Positions 16,796-26,201 of a DNA stretch of 64,000 nucleotides are shown in pieces. The notes under the pieces were generated by a model. It was not told the origin of the DNA, did no database searches, and was given only the letters and a program-made list of their open reading frames with translations. The stretch spans positions 33,588-97,587 of the forward strand of contig KQ959279.1 in assembly GCA_001552775.1 (NCBI GenBank). Reading direction: 5' to 3'. The stretch is from Bacteroidales bacterium KA00251 (lineage in GTDB: Bacteria; Bacteroidota; Bacteroidia; Bacteroidales; Porphyromonadaceae). Position numbers and translations under genes: made by a program. Each line of letters begins with the position of its first letter. Position 1 is the stretch's first letter.

Positions 16796-17851
16796 ATGAA
16801 TAGCACTCAAAATCAGACAATGGGTATTATCCCCAGGATTCTATACCCTTCGCTAGTAATTCTACTCTCTCTTACTCTACTGCTAGGACTTTTTGATCCC
16901 TTAGCGAACTATACATCTTGGCTTACCCCCCCAGTTGCTCTAGCAATAGGACTAGTCTATGCCCTCATCTTTGGTGCCACACACCCCAAGGTCAATAAAG
17001 TCGGTTCAAAGTGGCTTCTCCAATATTCAGTTGTAGGCTTAGGATTTGGGATGAATCTCAAGGCGGCAATAGCAGCAGGATCCCAAGGGATGCTCTTTAC
17101 CATTATTTCGGTGATTGGCACACTTTTTTTTGGGTGGCTCATCGGGCGGAAAATTTTGAAGCTAAACTCTAATATCTCGCGACTCATTAGTTCGGGTACA
17201 GCCATCTGTGGAGGTAGTGCAATCGCTGCAGTTATGCCTATAATAAAAGCTAAAGAGGATGAAAGTTCTATAGCACTAGGTACCATTTTTATCCTTAATG
17301 CAATAGCCTTATTCATTTTCCCCACTATTGGACACTGGGCTGACCTTAGTCAAGAACAGTTTGGTACATGGGCTGCTATCGCTATCCACGACACAAGTTC
17401 GGTAGTAGGCGCAGGCGAAACCTACGGACCACAAGCTCTTGAAGTGGCTACCACTGTAAAGCTTACACGTGCTCTTTGGATAGTACCTCTTACACTTTTC
17501 TTTAGCCTGATAGCGAACTACGAACGAAAAAAAGCCAATAAAGCCGGTGCTGTAGCCTCTAGCGATAATGAAAGAAAGGGATTTTTACAACGACTTCCAG
17601 TACCTCTTTTTATCATTTTCTTCATACTAGCCATCGTTTTAAACACCTATATTCTAGAAAATTACGTTCCTATGGTTGGATCCTTTATAAAAGGCATTGC
17701 CAAAAAAGGGCTTACCCTCTCACTCTTTTTCATTGGGGCTTCTTTAACCCGCAAAGTGATCGTGAGTGTAGGTCCTAAAGCTATGCTACAAGGGATTCTC
17801 TTATGGGTGCTTATCAGTGTCGGCTCCTTTGTATTTATTAGCTTCATGTAA
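16796..17851 (+). CDS. YeiH/UPF0324 family putative sulfate exporter
   Basis: A 351-residue integral membrane protein with about ten hydrophobic segments. Family signatures are YALIFGATHP, LLQYSVVGLGFGMNL, the glycine/serine-rich SSGTAICGGSAIAAVMPIIK and AIAIHDTSSVVGAGETYGPQ with ATTVKLTRALWI after it. UPF0324/YeiH proteins are annotated as putative sulfate exporters, though direct evidence of substrate is thin. The gene stands alone, with its own -7 element and with mutY converging 16 bp after its stop. Confidence 0.88.
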   Translation: MNSTQNQTMGIIPRILYPSLVILLSLTLLLGLFDPLANYTSWLTPPVALAIGLVYALIFGATHPKVNKVGSKWLLQYSVVGLGFGMNLKAAIAAGSQGMLFTIISVIGTLFFGWLIGRKILKLNSNISRLISSGTAICGGSAIAAVMPIIKAKEDESSIALGTIFILNAIALFIFPTIGHWADLSQEQFGTWAAIAIHDTSSVVGAGETYGPQALEVATTVKLTRALWIVPLTLFFSLIANYERKKANKAGAVASSDNERKGFLQRLPVPLFIIFFILAIVLNTYILENYVPMVGSFIKGIAKKGLTLSLFFIGASLTRKVIVSVGPKAMLQGILLWVLISVGSFVFISFM

Positions 17852-17867
17852 AGCTATCCGCAAAGGA

Positions 17868-18983
17868 CTATTCTTCTAAAAAACTAGGAAGGTATTTGAA
17901 AATCGCAGCAGGTAAAGGATACTGCTCTAAGTCCTCAGCGGATATCAGCCTATATTCACACCAAGGGGTCTTTGACTCATCAAAAAGAGTCGTTATCGAA
18001 GATCGATAGAAGGTAAGATGAAGCCTTCGGTGGGAGAGAATATGCTTAGCACGAAGCACCTTTCCCTCCACATGCTCTGCAACTTCTACGCCCCACATTC
18101 GCTCCACTTTCTCGCGAAGCTCCTCTTGTTTAAGAGGAGTTTCGCTTTCTATAAGGGGTAGCTGGTACAATCCTTGCCAAATATCTTTCTTCTTTCTCTT
18201 TTCAAGGACAATCTTTCCTTCTCCATCCACGAGGTAAAAGAAAAAGAAATAAAGATCCTTAAGGGGCACTTTCCTTTTCTTAATAGGAAAATCAACCGCT
18301 TGTGGCAAATTTGCTACTTTACAAAAGGATTCTAGCGGACAGCGATCGCATAGCGGAAGCCTAGGTGTACACACAGTTGCCCCTATATCCATCAACGCTT
18401 GATTAAGAACAGAAGCGTCTCCTTCCTCTATGATTTGGTGAGCTAGGCGTAGGTAGAGTTTTTTCCCCACTGTAGAGTCAATGGGTTCCCTGGAGGCATA
18501 GACGCGGCTCAGTACCCTTTGCAAATTACCATCTACTGCAGGATAGCTGAGTCCAAAAGCAAAAGAGGCAATCGCACCAGCAGTATAATCTCCCACACCA
18601 GGCAACGTCCGGATCTTCTCATAGGAGGAGGGAAATACTCCCCTCCACTCATGAACAATCTTTTGTGCGGCCTTGTGAAGGTTTCGAGCACGGGTATAAT
18701 ATCCAAGTCCCTGCCACAGACGAAGGACTTCCTCTTCTGAGGCTTGAGCCAACGACTCTATCGTAGGAAAAGATTTAAGAAAATCAAAATAATAGGCAGT
18801 TCCTTGATCAATACGAGTCTGCTGAAGAATAATCTCAGAGAGCCATATCTTATAGGGATCAGTAGTCTCTCGCCAAGGTAGCAATCGCCCATTTTTGCAG
18901 AACCAATCAGCCAAGGCAGTGGCTATTTTTCTTGCCAATAGCTTATCCTGCCACAAGGCCTTTTGCTCCTCCTTGTCATCCAT
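17868..18983 (-). CDS. mutY: A/G-specific adenine DNA glycosylase
   Basis: MutY removes adenine mispaired with 8-oxoguanine. WLSEIILQQTRIDQGTAYYF contains the catalytic Glu; LPGVGDYTAGAIASFAFG is the helix-hairpin-helix; YPAVDGNLQRVLSRVYA carries the catalytic Asp; and C-x6-C-x2-C-x5-C (CTPRLPLCDRCPLESFC) is the 4Fe-4S site. The C-terminal third (from about residue 225, YFFFFYLVDGEGKIVLEKRK) is the NUDIX-like 8-oxoG recognition domain. 371 residues, normal length, no missing residues. It follows the Na/Pi cotransporter gene by 42 bp on the same strand. Confidence 0.97.
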   Translation of the reverse strand: MDDKEEQKALWQDKLLARKIATALADWFCKNGRLLPWRETTDPYKIWLSEIILQQTRIDQGTAYYFDFLKSFPTIESLAQASEEEVLRLWQGLGYYTRARNLHKAAQKIVHEWRGVFPSSYEKIRTLPGVGDYTAGAIASFAFGLSYPAVDGNLQRVLSRVYASREPIDSTVGKKLYLRLAHQIIEEGDASVLNQALMDIGATVCTPRLPLCDRCPLESFCKVANLPQAVDFPIKKRKVPLKDLYFFFFYLVDGEGKIVLEKRKKKDIWQGLYQLPLIESETPLKQEELREKVERMWGVEVAEHVEGKVLRAKHILSHRRLHLTFYRSSITTLFDESKTPWCEYRLISAEDLEQYPLPAAIFKYLPSFLEE

Positions 18984-19025
18984 GCGTGTATAATTTGAAC
19001 GGCAAAGGACCCCTCTTTTGCATGC

Positions 19026-20852
19026 TTATGCGTGCTTGAATCCAGTAACAGCTTCCACTACATTAATTGCATAGTCGCCAAGTTGCTCAAATTCGTCAAT
19101 CAAGTCGCGATAATAGACAGACTCGGGATAGTCGTAGCAATGTTCATCAATTGCTTTGATATTTTCCTTGATCAGAATGTCCCGTTTGTTGTTCATATCA
19201 TGCTCAAGATTTTCTGCTAGATAGAAGAGGTCGGGTTTCTTTGGTTGTGCATCAAGTGTATAAGTTGTGTGTTCTACAATCTTCTCCGCCAGTTCCATCA
19301 GTTCAGCCACATGTTGCTGAATTACTTCGGGGAAGGTTACTTCAGAATCGTTGCGGCGCTTAATGATTTGCCCCATATTATAGCAAGCATCGCCCATACT
19401 TTCGATTTCTGTTGTAGCTGAAATAAGCTTTCTTATTTCTCGTCTTGTTTCGTTGCTTAGCTCTTCTTCAGAAAGTATACTGAGATACTCTACCACTTCA
19501 ATCTCAATGCGATCGCATATATTCTCATATTTTTGAAGCCTATTGAAGTTTTGCTCAAAGATATTGGCCTCCTCATTCTCTAGTAGGTTTTTCACCATGG
19601 AGAGCATTTCTTGTATTTTCCTTGAGTAGCCTGTGATCTCCTTTTGAGCTTGTAGCACTGCAAACTCAGCCGTACTCCTCATTCCTGTACGGATAAACTT
19701 GAGATGAGCATACTCTTTCTTTTTGATTTTTTTCTTAGCAGGACGTATTACGACTTCACAAATACGCTTATATAAGGGGATAAACCAAATCATTATAAAG
19801 GTATTCGTAATATTGAAAAGAGTATGGAATAGAGCTAAGCCCATACTACAAGCCCCACCCATAGCCACAACTTGATTTTGCATTGCAAGCATAGAGCTAT
19901 CGCCTACAATCGGAGTTGAACCTGTAATCATCTCAATCTCTTTAGGCGAGTAGTTGTTGGATAGATCCGCAATAAAGGAAGAAAGCTCTCGTGGGTCTGC
20001 ATTGACTCCTGTGACCATGTTTCCTACTAAATTCACCAACGGGTAATAAAAAACTAGTACCCACACTACCCCCATTACATTAAATAAAAAGTGCGAAAAA
20101 GCAGTGCGTTTTGCAATGACATTGGCATTGAGTGCAGCAAGGTTAGCGGTAATGGTAGTACCTATATTTTCCCCTAATATCATTGCTGTACCCATTTCAA
20201 AAGGTATCCACCCTTTGACGCACATAATCAATGTAATTGCCACTGTCGCACTAGACGATTGTACGATAATCGTCATAAGAGTACCGATAAAGAGGAAAAG
20301 AAGCACAGAGCCAAAGCCCATATCGGTATAACGTTGTAGGAAGGAAAGGATTTCTGGGTTGGACTGTAAGTCGGGCATTGAATCCTTAAGGAACTGCAAC
20401 CCTAAGAAAAGAAGAGAAAAGCCAATCACAAATTCTCCCCATGAATTCCAATTTTCCTTTTTTGAAAAGATAAGAGGAAGTGCTACAGCGAGTAAAGGTA
20501 CCGCAAAGGTGGCAATATCAAACTTAAAGCCAAGTAGTGAAATAATCCACGCAGTGACGGTAGTACCAATATTGGCCCCCATGATTACGCTGATTGACTG
20601 TCCGAGAGAGAGCAATCCAGCATTAGCAAAACTTACCACCATCAAAGTGGTTGCTGACGAGCTCTGTATAAGTGCGGTTACGAGCACTCCTGTGAGGACT
20701 CCTAAAAAGCGGTTTTTGGTCATCGCGGAGAGGATGGAACGCATCTTATCTCCCGATATTTTTTGGAGGCCATCGCTCATCACCTTCATTCCATAAAGAA
20801 AAAGAGTGAGAGCTCCTAAAAGGTAAAGTACATCTACTATGCCGTATTCCAC
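19026..20852 (-). CDS. Na/Pi cotransporter family protein with PhoU-like C-terminal domain
   Basis: The 608-residue protein has two inverted Na/Pi cotransporter repeats, each with the diagnostic QSSSAT core (LIQSSSATTLMVVSFANAGL and IVQSSSATVAITLIM), each followed by a GANIGTT or GENIGTT motif. After about residue 370 the membrane part ends and a helical PhoU-like domain runs to the C-terminus (ENICDRIEIEVVEYLSILSE and IESMGDACYNMGQIIKRRND). Such proteins take up or export phosphate with sodium; direction is not settled for this subtype. Length and order are as in NptA/YjbB relatives. Confidence 0.93.
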   Translation of the reverse strand: MEYGIVDVLYLLGALTLFLYGMKVMSDGLQKISGDKMRSILSAMTKNRFLGVLTGVLVTALIQSSSATTLMVVSFANAGLLSLGQSISVIMGANIGTTVTAWIISLLGFKFDIATFAVPLLAVALPLIFSKKENWNSWGEFVIGFSLLFLGLQFLKDSMPDLQSNPEILSFLQRYTDMGFGSVLLFLFIGTLMTIIVQSSSATVAITLIMCVKGWIPFEMGTAMILGENIGTTITANLAALNANVIAKRTAFSHFLFNVMGVVWVLVFYYPLVNLVGNMVTGVNADPRELSSFIADLSNNYSPKEIEMITGSTPIVGDSSMLAMQNQVVAMGGACSMGLALFHTLFNITNTFIMIWFIPLYKRICEVVIRPAKKKIKKKEYAHLKFIRTGMRSTAEFAVLQAQKEITGYSRKIQEMLSMVKNLLENEEANIFEQNFNRLQKYENICDRIEIEVVEYLSILSEEELSNETRREIRKLISATTEIESMGDACYNMGQIIKRRNDSEVTFPEVIQQHVAELMELAEKIVEHTTYTLDAQPKKPDLFYLAENLEHDMNNKRDILIKENIKAIDEHCYDYPESVYYRDLIDEFEQLGDYAINVVEAVTGFKHA

Positions 20853-21424
20853 GATTTTATTGGTTAGATTAATTGTTTCTCTCTACTTTTTTATATCAGG
20901 AAGCGGATCCTTTTGCCTTGAAACGTGATGATCGCACGATCCACTCCGCCTTTTCTTCACGCAAAGTTAACTTTTATTTCCTAGTGAGCAAAATAGAAAA
21001 AGCCACAAGGCAAGTAGCTCCACTTCGCTGTGATCTTCCTAGGTAAAGCCTATAGTTTCCTTTTCTCAAAACATAGGGGGGGGGGACATTTCTTAAGACC
21101 CCTCTATCTTTCATCAGCAGAAACCTCTTCCCGCACACAATGAATCAAAAAAAATAGAGTTGCTGACTTATACCACATGGAGGTTGTCAATGCTCTAGGA
21201 GAAGACAAACAAAATCCCTTTATAGAGCCTCCTTCCTATAGATTAGAGTCGCCTATGAAAGAAATAAGCAATAAGGAAACCTATTGACAACAAGACAAGA
21301 AGAAGTGAGTTTATAGCTTTTTTTGTACCTTTGCAGATGCTGTGGAGAAAACTTTCATGAAGACTTCTGCTCCTAACAGCAAGCTAGATAATTGAGAAAC
21401 AATAGTGATAACCCTTTAGAATCA
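20853..21424. other. Gene-free spacer between the Na/Pi gene and rpsU
   Basis: 572 bp with no open frame of interest. It holds a run of ten G (21076-21085) and, near the right end, the -7 element of rpsU (21326-21333). I see no tRNA, repeat array or convincing hairpin in the rest. Confidence 0.6.
21326..21333 (+). promoter_or_regulatory. -7 element of rpsU
   Basis: TACCTTTG matches TAnnTTTG about 90 bp upstream of the rpsU ATG. No clear TTTG at 19-21 bp further upstream. Confidence 0.55.
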
Positions 21425-21619
21425 ATGATTGTAGTACAAGTTAAAGAAGAAGAAAACATTGAGCGTGCCTTAAGACGCTACAAAAGAAAATTTGACAGAA
21501 CAGGCAGAATGCGTGAGTTGCGTCGCCGTCAAGCTTTTGTATCCGACAGCGAAAGTAACCGCAAAATGTTGGAAAAAGCACGCTACGTGCAGAAGCTTCG
21601 CGAAGAGAGCGAATTTTAG
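21425..21619 (+). CDS. rpsU: 30S ribosomal protein S21
   Basis: The ATG at 21425 gives a 64-residue protein, IVVQVKEEENIERALRRYKR..., matching S21; an upstream in-frame ATG at 21392 would add eleven residues not seen in the family. The basic arginine-rich middle (RMRELRRRQAF) and EKARYVQKLREESEF end are typical. In Bacteroidota S21 sits near the anti-Shine-Dalgarno region of the ribosome. It is followed by a 237-nt 3' region and a terminator (21857-21892) before the recombinase gene. Confidence 0.95.
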   Translation: MIVVQVKEEENIERALRRYKRKFDRTGRMRELRRRQAFVSDSESNRKMLEKARYVQKLREESEF

Positions 21620-21856
21620 CTATTCGCAAAACATACTATCCACTATTAAGTCCTAGATAGAAATCCTCTAGGCGTGGGCAGACCTTTTGGAGCAGCTAAC
21701 CACTAGTCCGCAAATTATTAGGCATCTTAATAAAGGTAAAATGGTTAAGCTTAGCAAGGCACCTATTTAAGGAATAAAAGGTATAGGTATATGGTATTTA
21801 GAAAGGAGCGTTTAAGTCATTAAGCCACCTATACCAATTGAGACTACATCAGAAAG
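21620..21856 (+). other. Structured spacer between rpsU and its terminator
   Basis: No coding sequence is visible. A 9-bp inverted repeat GGTATAGGT/ACCTATACC (21780-21788 with 21827-21835) encloses a 38-nt segment, and it lies just before the terminator stem. It could be the 3' UTR of rpsU, or a small RNA ending at that terminator. Function unknown. Confidence 0.45.
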
Positions 21857-21892
21857 ACCAGCCAAGGACACACTACTTGGCTGGTTTTATTA
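21857..21892 (+). terminator. Rho-independent terminator after rpsU
   Basis: Perfect 10-bp stem ACCAGCCAAG/CTTGGCTGGT with a 9-nt loop followed by TTTTATTATTTT. Confidence 0.85.
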
Positions 21893-21925
21893 TTTTCAAC
21901 GCATCATGTTATCTATCCGTACACC

Positions 21926-23143
21926 ATGAAAAGTTCTGAAGAGGAAAAGAGGGAAGAGTGGATTGAGCGGTTTGAAAGCTATATTCGCTACGAGAGAAAC
22001 TTTTCAGACTACACAATTGCATACTACCTTGCCGATGTAAACGAGTATATAGAAGGTATCGTGGCAAGTGGACGCATCCAATTTGTACCTTCTAGCAACG
22101 ATCGATCGCTCATACGCAACTTTGTTTCTGCCCAAATGGACAAGGGACTCAAAGCGTCCTCCGTGCAAAGAAAAATAAGCTCTTTGAAAAGCTTTTATCG
22201 CTACCTCTACAAGGAGCAACTGATCTTATCCAATCCCTCTCGCACGATAAAAGCACCCAAAGCAGAAAAAGTATTGCCAGCCTTTCTCTCATCCCAAGAA
22301 ATCGAAGAGATTCTCCATGACCCTCGGTTAAATAGAAAAACCTTTGAAAGCAAAAGAGACCGTTTAATCCTTGAGGTCCTCTACCAAACTGGTATTCGCA
22401 GAGCAGAGGTGGCCGACCTAACGCTCAACAGAGTGGATCAGCAAAGAAAGCAACTAAAAGTTTTAGGCAAAGGGAATAAAGAACGTATCGTCCCCTATGG
22501 TGAAGGGCTCTATACAAGAATCGAGGAATATCTCTCCCTGCGCAAGGAGAAAACTTGCAATTCTGATAAATTCTTCGTTACTTTGGAAGGCAAAGCAATG
22601 TCACTTGAGGAGATATACGCTATTGTACATCATTCCTTGAGCAAAGTACCAGGTCTTGTAAGACGTGGACCGCATGTACTCCGACACTCCTTTGCCACTG
22701 AGTTGCTAAACAATGGTGCTGACTTACCTGCTGTAAAAGAACTTCTTGGGCACAGTAGCCTGTCAACTACAGTAAAGTATACTCACACCTCATTTGAGCA
22801 ACTAAAAAAGATTTACAATGCCCATCCTAGGGCTAGACAAACTACAGCTATGGAAGTAAGATTTCAACCAGTAAACGTCACCGTTTCTGAGGTATTAGAA
22901 GGGTTTATTCAAAAGAAATTGGAGCGACTCAGTCGCTTTGACGACAAGATACTCCACGCGGAAGTAGTTCTCAAGGAAGGTAGTAACCCTGAAAAAGACA
23001 AAGTTGTATCTATAAGACTGGCACGTCCAGGCTACGATTTCTTTGCAGAAAAAGACGCAAAGAGCTACGAAGAAGCCACAGATCTTTGTATTGACGCTCT
23101 AAAGAAACAAATTGAGAAAAACAAAGAAGAACACAGAAAGTAG
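21926..23143 (+). CDS. Tyrosine recombinase (XerC-like) fused in frame to ribosome hibernation-promoting factor
   Basis: Residues 1-about 300 are a complete XerC/D-type recombinase: N-terminal SAM-like domain, then the catalytic set in TGIRRAEVADL (Arg), LGKGNKERIVPY (Lys), HVLRHSFATELL (His, Arg), LGHSSLSTTVKYTH (His and the nucleophilic Tyr). Residues 309-405 are a complete short HPF/YfiA protein (EVRFQPVNVTVSEVLEGFIQ, ILHAEVVLKEG, SYEEATDLCIDALKKQIEK). In other Bacteroidales, to my knowledge, these are two adjacent genes, xerC then hpf. Here there is no stop between YNAHPRARQTTA and the HPF methionine (ATG at 22850), so translation gives one 405-residue protein; initiation at 22850 could still make free 97-residue HPF. 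XerC acts at dif sites in chromosome dimer resolution, HPF dimerises or silences ribosomes in stationary phase. Confidence 0.88.
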   Translation: MKSSEEEKREEWIERFESYIRYERNFSDYTIAYYLADVNEYIEGIVASGRIQFVPSSNDRSLIRNFVSAQMDKGLKASSVQRKISSLKSFYRYLYKEQLILSNPSRTIKAPKAEKVLPAFLSSQEIEEILHDPRLNRKTFESKRDRLILEVLYQTGIRRAEVADLTLNRVDQQRKQLKVLGKGNKERIVPYGEGLYTRIEEYLSLRKEKTCNSDKFFVTLEGKAMSLEEIYAIVHHSLSKVPGLVRRGPHVLRHSFATELLNNGADLPAVKELLGHSSLSTTVKYTHTSFEQLKKIYNAHPRARQTTAMEVRFQPVNVTVSEVLEGFIQKKLERLSRFDDKILHAEVVLKEGSNPEKDKVVSIRLARPGYDFFAEKDAKSYEEATDLCIDALKKQIEKNKEEHRK

Positions 23144-23228
23144 CTTCTAGAGTGCTTTTTCAAGGTAGGTTCTAGAGTATAAAGACAATTTATTGTTCCG
23201 ACATAGCGTTTATTCCAAGAATTCTACG

Positions 23229-23236
23229 TAACTTTG
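23229..23236 (+). promoter_or_regulatory. Possible -7 element for the tRNA-tuf transcript
   Basis: TAACTTTG fits TAnnTTTG and lies about 170 bp before tRNA-Tyr. The -33 box is not clear, so this is tentative. Confidence 0.35.
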
Positions 23237-23406
23237 TCGCCGGTTCTCTTTACATCAATACTTTTCATCGTAGAGATAATAAAAGAGAAAAGCTAAAAAG
23301 TGTGGCTTAACACATTGAGTACCTATTGCAAAAGTAGACACACAAAAGAGTTAATTGCCACACAGCAAGCCCACTTTTTCGGAAGTGTGTACGTAAAGAA
23401 ACAATT

Positions 23407-23489
23407 GGGTAGTTGCCGGAGTGGACAAACGGATCTGACTGTAACTCAGACGGCGTAAGCCTTCGGTGGTTCGAATCCATCACTGCCCA
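23407..23489 (+). tRNA. tRNA-Tyr (GTA)
   Basis: 83 nt class II tRNA. Acceptor GGGTAGT pairs with ACTGCCC (one G-U), anticodon arm TCTGA-CTGTAAC-TCAGA gives anticodon GTA, a long variable arm follows and the T-arm holds GGTTCGAATCC. CCA is not encoded. Confidence 0.95.
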
Positions 23490-23531
23490 CACTTCTTGAA
23501 ATAGATACAAAAAAAAGAAGTGGCTATTTTC

Positions 23532-23603
<72 letters not shown>

Positions 23604-23749
23604 CAAGAGAGACTAAGCGTATCTCAGAAATGAGATGCGAGCTATGGCACACCACATTTTGGTGCGCTGTAACTATATAGAAGAACATGTGCTGCCAAAA
23701 GAGATGTTGCACTGAAATAAGATAATAATAGGAATAGACTAGTTGCATT

Positions 23750-24937
23750 ATGGCAAAAGAACATTTTAACAGGACCAAACCCCACGTAAACATCGGTACG
23801 ATCGGTCACGTTGACCACGGGAAGACCACGTTGACGGCAGCTATTACCAAAGTGCTCGCCGAAAGAGGTTTGTCGGAAGCTCGTTCGTTCGACTCTATCG
23901 ACAACGCTCCTGAAGAAAAAGAAAGAGGTATTACGATCAACACCTCTCACGTAGAATACGAAACAGCAAATCGTCACTATGCTCACGTAGACTGCCCAGG
24001 ACACGCCGACTACGTAAAGAACATGGTAACAGGTGCGGCTCAGATGGACGGTGCTATCATTGTAGTAGCTGCTACTGATGGTCCAATGCCCCAGACTCGC
24101 GAACACATTCTTCTCGCTCGTCAGGTAAACGTACCTCGCCTTGTTGTATTTATGAATAAATGCGACCTCGTAGAAGACGAAGAAATGCTTGAGCTTGTAG
24201 AAATGGATATGAGAGAGCTTCTCTCTTTCTATAACTACGATGGTGACAATACACCAATCATTAGAGGCTCAGCTCTTGGTGCTCTCAATGGTGACAAGAA
24301 ATGGGAAGACAAGATCATGGAACTCATGGACGCAGTAGACTCATGGATTCCTCTGCCTCCACGTGATGTTGACAAACCATTCCTTATGCCTGTTGAAGAC
24401 GTCTTCTCTATCACAGGACGTGGTACAGTAGCAACGGGTCGTATTGAAACTGGTCGTGTACACGTTAATGACGAAGTACAAATGATCGGTCTTGGTGCTG
24501 AAGGTCGTAAGACTGTAGTAACAGGTGTAGAAATGTTCCGCAAGATCCTTGACGAAGGTGAAGCTGGTGACAACGTTGGACTTCTTCTCCGTGGTGTAGA
24601 CAAAGACGAAATCAAACGTGGTATGGTACTCGCTCACCCAGGACAAGTAAAACCTCACAGCCGCTTCAAAGCTGAGGTTTATATCTTGAAGAAAGAAGAA
24701 GGTGGACGTCATACTCCTTTTATGAATAAGTATCGTCCTCAGTTCTACATTCGTACACTTGACGTAACTGGCCAAATTGAACTTCCAGAAGGAACAGAAA
24801 TGGTAATGCCAGGCGACAACGTAACAATCGTTGTAGACCTTATCTCTCCTGTTGCATGTAGCGTAGGTCTTCGCTTTGCTATTCGCGAAGGTGGACGTAC
24901 CGTAGGTGCAGGTCAGATCACAGAACTCCTAGACTAA
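23750..24937 (+). CDS. tuf: Elongation factor Tu
   Basis: EF-Tu delivers aminoacyl-tRNA to the ribosome. 395 residues, complete. G1 is GHVDHGKTT near residues 19-27, the switch region [18 protein letters not shown] follows, G3 is [10 protein letters not shown]4 is MNKCDLV, and domains II and III follow ([34 protein letters not shown]). Codon use is visibly more regular than in the neighbours, as expected for a very highly expressed gene. It is preceded by tRNA-Tyr and tRNA-Thr and followed by tRNA-Trp and secE, the usual Bacteroidales order. Confidence 0.99.
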   Translation: MAKEHFNRTKPHVNIGTIGHVDHGKTTLTAAITKVLAERGLSEARSFDSIDNAPEEKERGITINTSHVEYETANRHYAHVDCPGHADYVKNMVTGAAQMDGAIIVVAATDGPMPQTREHILLARQVNVPRLVVFMNKCDLVEDEEMLELVEMDMRELLSFYNYDGDNTPIIRGSALGALNGDKKWEDKIMELMDAVDSWIPLPPRDVDKPFLMPVEDVFSITGRGTVATGRIETGRVHVNDEVQMIGLGAEGRKTVVTGVEMFRKILDEGEAGDNVGLLLRGVDKDEIKRGMVLAHPGQVKPHSRFKAEVYILKKEEGGRHTPFMNKYRPQFYIRTLDVTGQIELPEGTEMVMPGDNVTIVVDLISPVACSVGLRFAIREGGRTVGAGQITELLD

Positions 24938-25089
24938 GAGAAGGAGATCCTGTACTCTGCTCTTCTTGAGGGAACTGAGTTCTCCTCGTAAGGGAGACGT
25001 ACAATCAAAGAGAGCAAGAGATAAAAGTACAAATCAAAGACTGGGCAAGAGGCTATACTCAGTATAGTCTCTTGAATCCCAGGTCTTAT

Positions 25090-25162
25090 ACGGGTTTAGC
25101 TCAGTTGGTAGAGCATTGGTCTCCAAAACCAAGTGTCGGGAGTTCGAGTCTCTCAACCCGTG
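25090..25162 (+). tRNA. tRNA-Trp (CCA)
   Basis: 73 nt. Acceptor ACGGGTT/AACCCGT pairs fully, anticodon arm TTGGT-CTCCAAA-ACCAA gives CCA, discriminator G. It lies between tuf and secE. CCA end not encoded. Confidence 0.95.
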
Positions 25163-25182
25163 CTAACGTAAAGAAAAAAGAT

Positions 25183-25386
25183 ATGAATTGGTTTGCCAGA
25201 CGCGGGCATGCAGTAAGAGAGTCTTACAACGAGCTAGTACATAAGGTAACGTGGCCATCACGAGCAGAGCTTACCAATAGTGCTATCGTGGTGATGATCG
25301 CTAGTGTTATCTTAGCTATTTTCATCTTTATTGTCGACTACATCTTTGAGTGGGTAATGTCGGGAATATACGGTCAGCTCGTATAA
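25183..25386 (+). CDS. secE: Protein translocase subunit SecE
   Basis: SecE is the small essential subunit of the SecYEG channel. The ATG at 25183 gives 67 residues: NWFARRGHAVRESYNELVHK, then VTWPSRAELTNSAIVVMIAS, the invariant W-P-S/T-R segment before the single membrane helix. The open frame continues upstream but only through the tRNA-Trp gene. It is the start of the secE-nusG-rplK cluster. Confidence 0.95.
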   Translation: MNWFARRGHAVRESYNELVHKVTWPSRAELTNSAIVVMIASVILAIFIFIVDYIFEWVMSGIYGQLV

Positions 25387-25490
25387 GCCTTAGTCTAAAA
25401 AAGAATAAAAGTAATACAACCTCAACATGCAGAAAGTGTCACTGACACGCACTGCAAGGAGTTTGAAATACCATTTGCTACTAAGATACT

Positions 25491-26033
25491 ATGTCAGAGA
25501 CCTCACAAGAAAAACGGTTCTACGTACTAAGGGTAATCTCCGGAAAGGAGGATAAAGCCAAAGAGTTACTAGATCGAGAAAAAGAACGTAAGCCTCTTGA
25601 AGGACACGTATTTGAGGTTATTGTACCTACAGAAAACGTAATGGTACAGCGTGGTAGCAAGAAAAAAATTGTCGAAAAACCCTCGTTGCCTGGGTATATA
25701 CTGATTGAAGCTATACTCGACAACGATATCATTCATACGCTTCGCAACATGCCAGAGATTGTTGGTTTCCTTGGTGCAAACAACCAACCAGAGCCTCTTG
25801 CCAATTATGAAGTGGAACGTATGATGAGACGTCTAGACAACCAAGACGATGAAGCCGTAAATGTCTCTTTCATGGTTGGGGAATCTGTAAAGGTGACCGA
25901 TGGTCCATTTACAGGATTCAGTGCAAGTGTGGAAGAGGTATACAACGATAAGAAAAAGCTCAAGGTGATGGTGAAGATCTTCGGAAGGAAGACTCCACTA
26001 GAGCTAGGGTACCACCAAGTAGAAAAAGAGTAA
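25491..26033 (+). CDS. nusG: Transcription termination/antitermination protein NusG
   Basis: NusG binds RNA polymerase and promotes elongation. The 180-residue protein has the NGN domain (YVLRVISGKEDKAKELLDRE, PTENVMVQRGSKKKIVEKPS, LPGYILIEAI) and the C-terminal KOW domain (VGESVKVTDGPFTGFSASVE). It lacks large insertions. Spacing 104 bp from secE. Confidence 0.97.
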   Translation: MSETSQEKRFYVLRVISGKEDKAKELLDREKERKPLEGHVFEVIVPTENVMVQRGSKKKIVEKPSLPGYILIEAILDNDIIHTLRNMPEIVGFLGANNQPEPLANYEVERMMRRLDNQDDEAVNVSFMVGESVKVTDGPFTGFSASVEEVYNDKKKLKVMVKIFGRKTPLELGYHQVEKE

Positions 26034-26201
26034 AACTAGAAAGCCATCCGAAGGTTACGCAAATCGGAATAGGCTTATAGGTATTAAGGAGACATCGCTT
26101 CCATTATGAATCCTTTGGCTTACGAAAATCATAACTTCATAGTAAGCCGAGCTTTGAGATCTACTTTGGTGAGTTTATAATTCTAATTAGAACAGAAGAA
26201 A

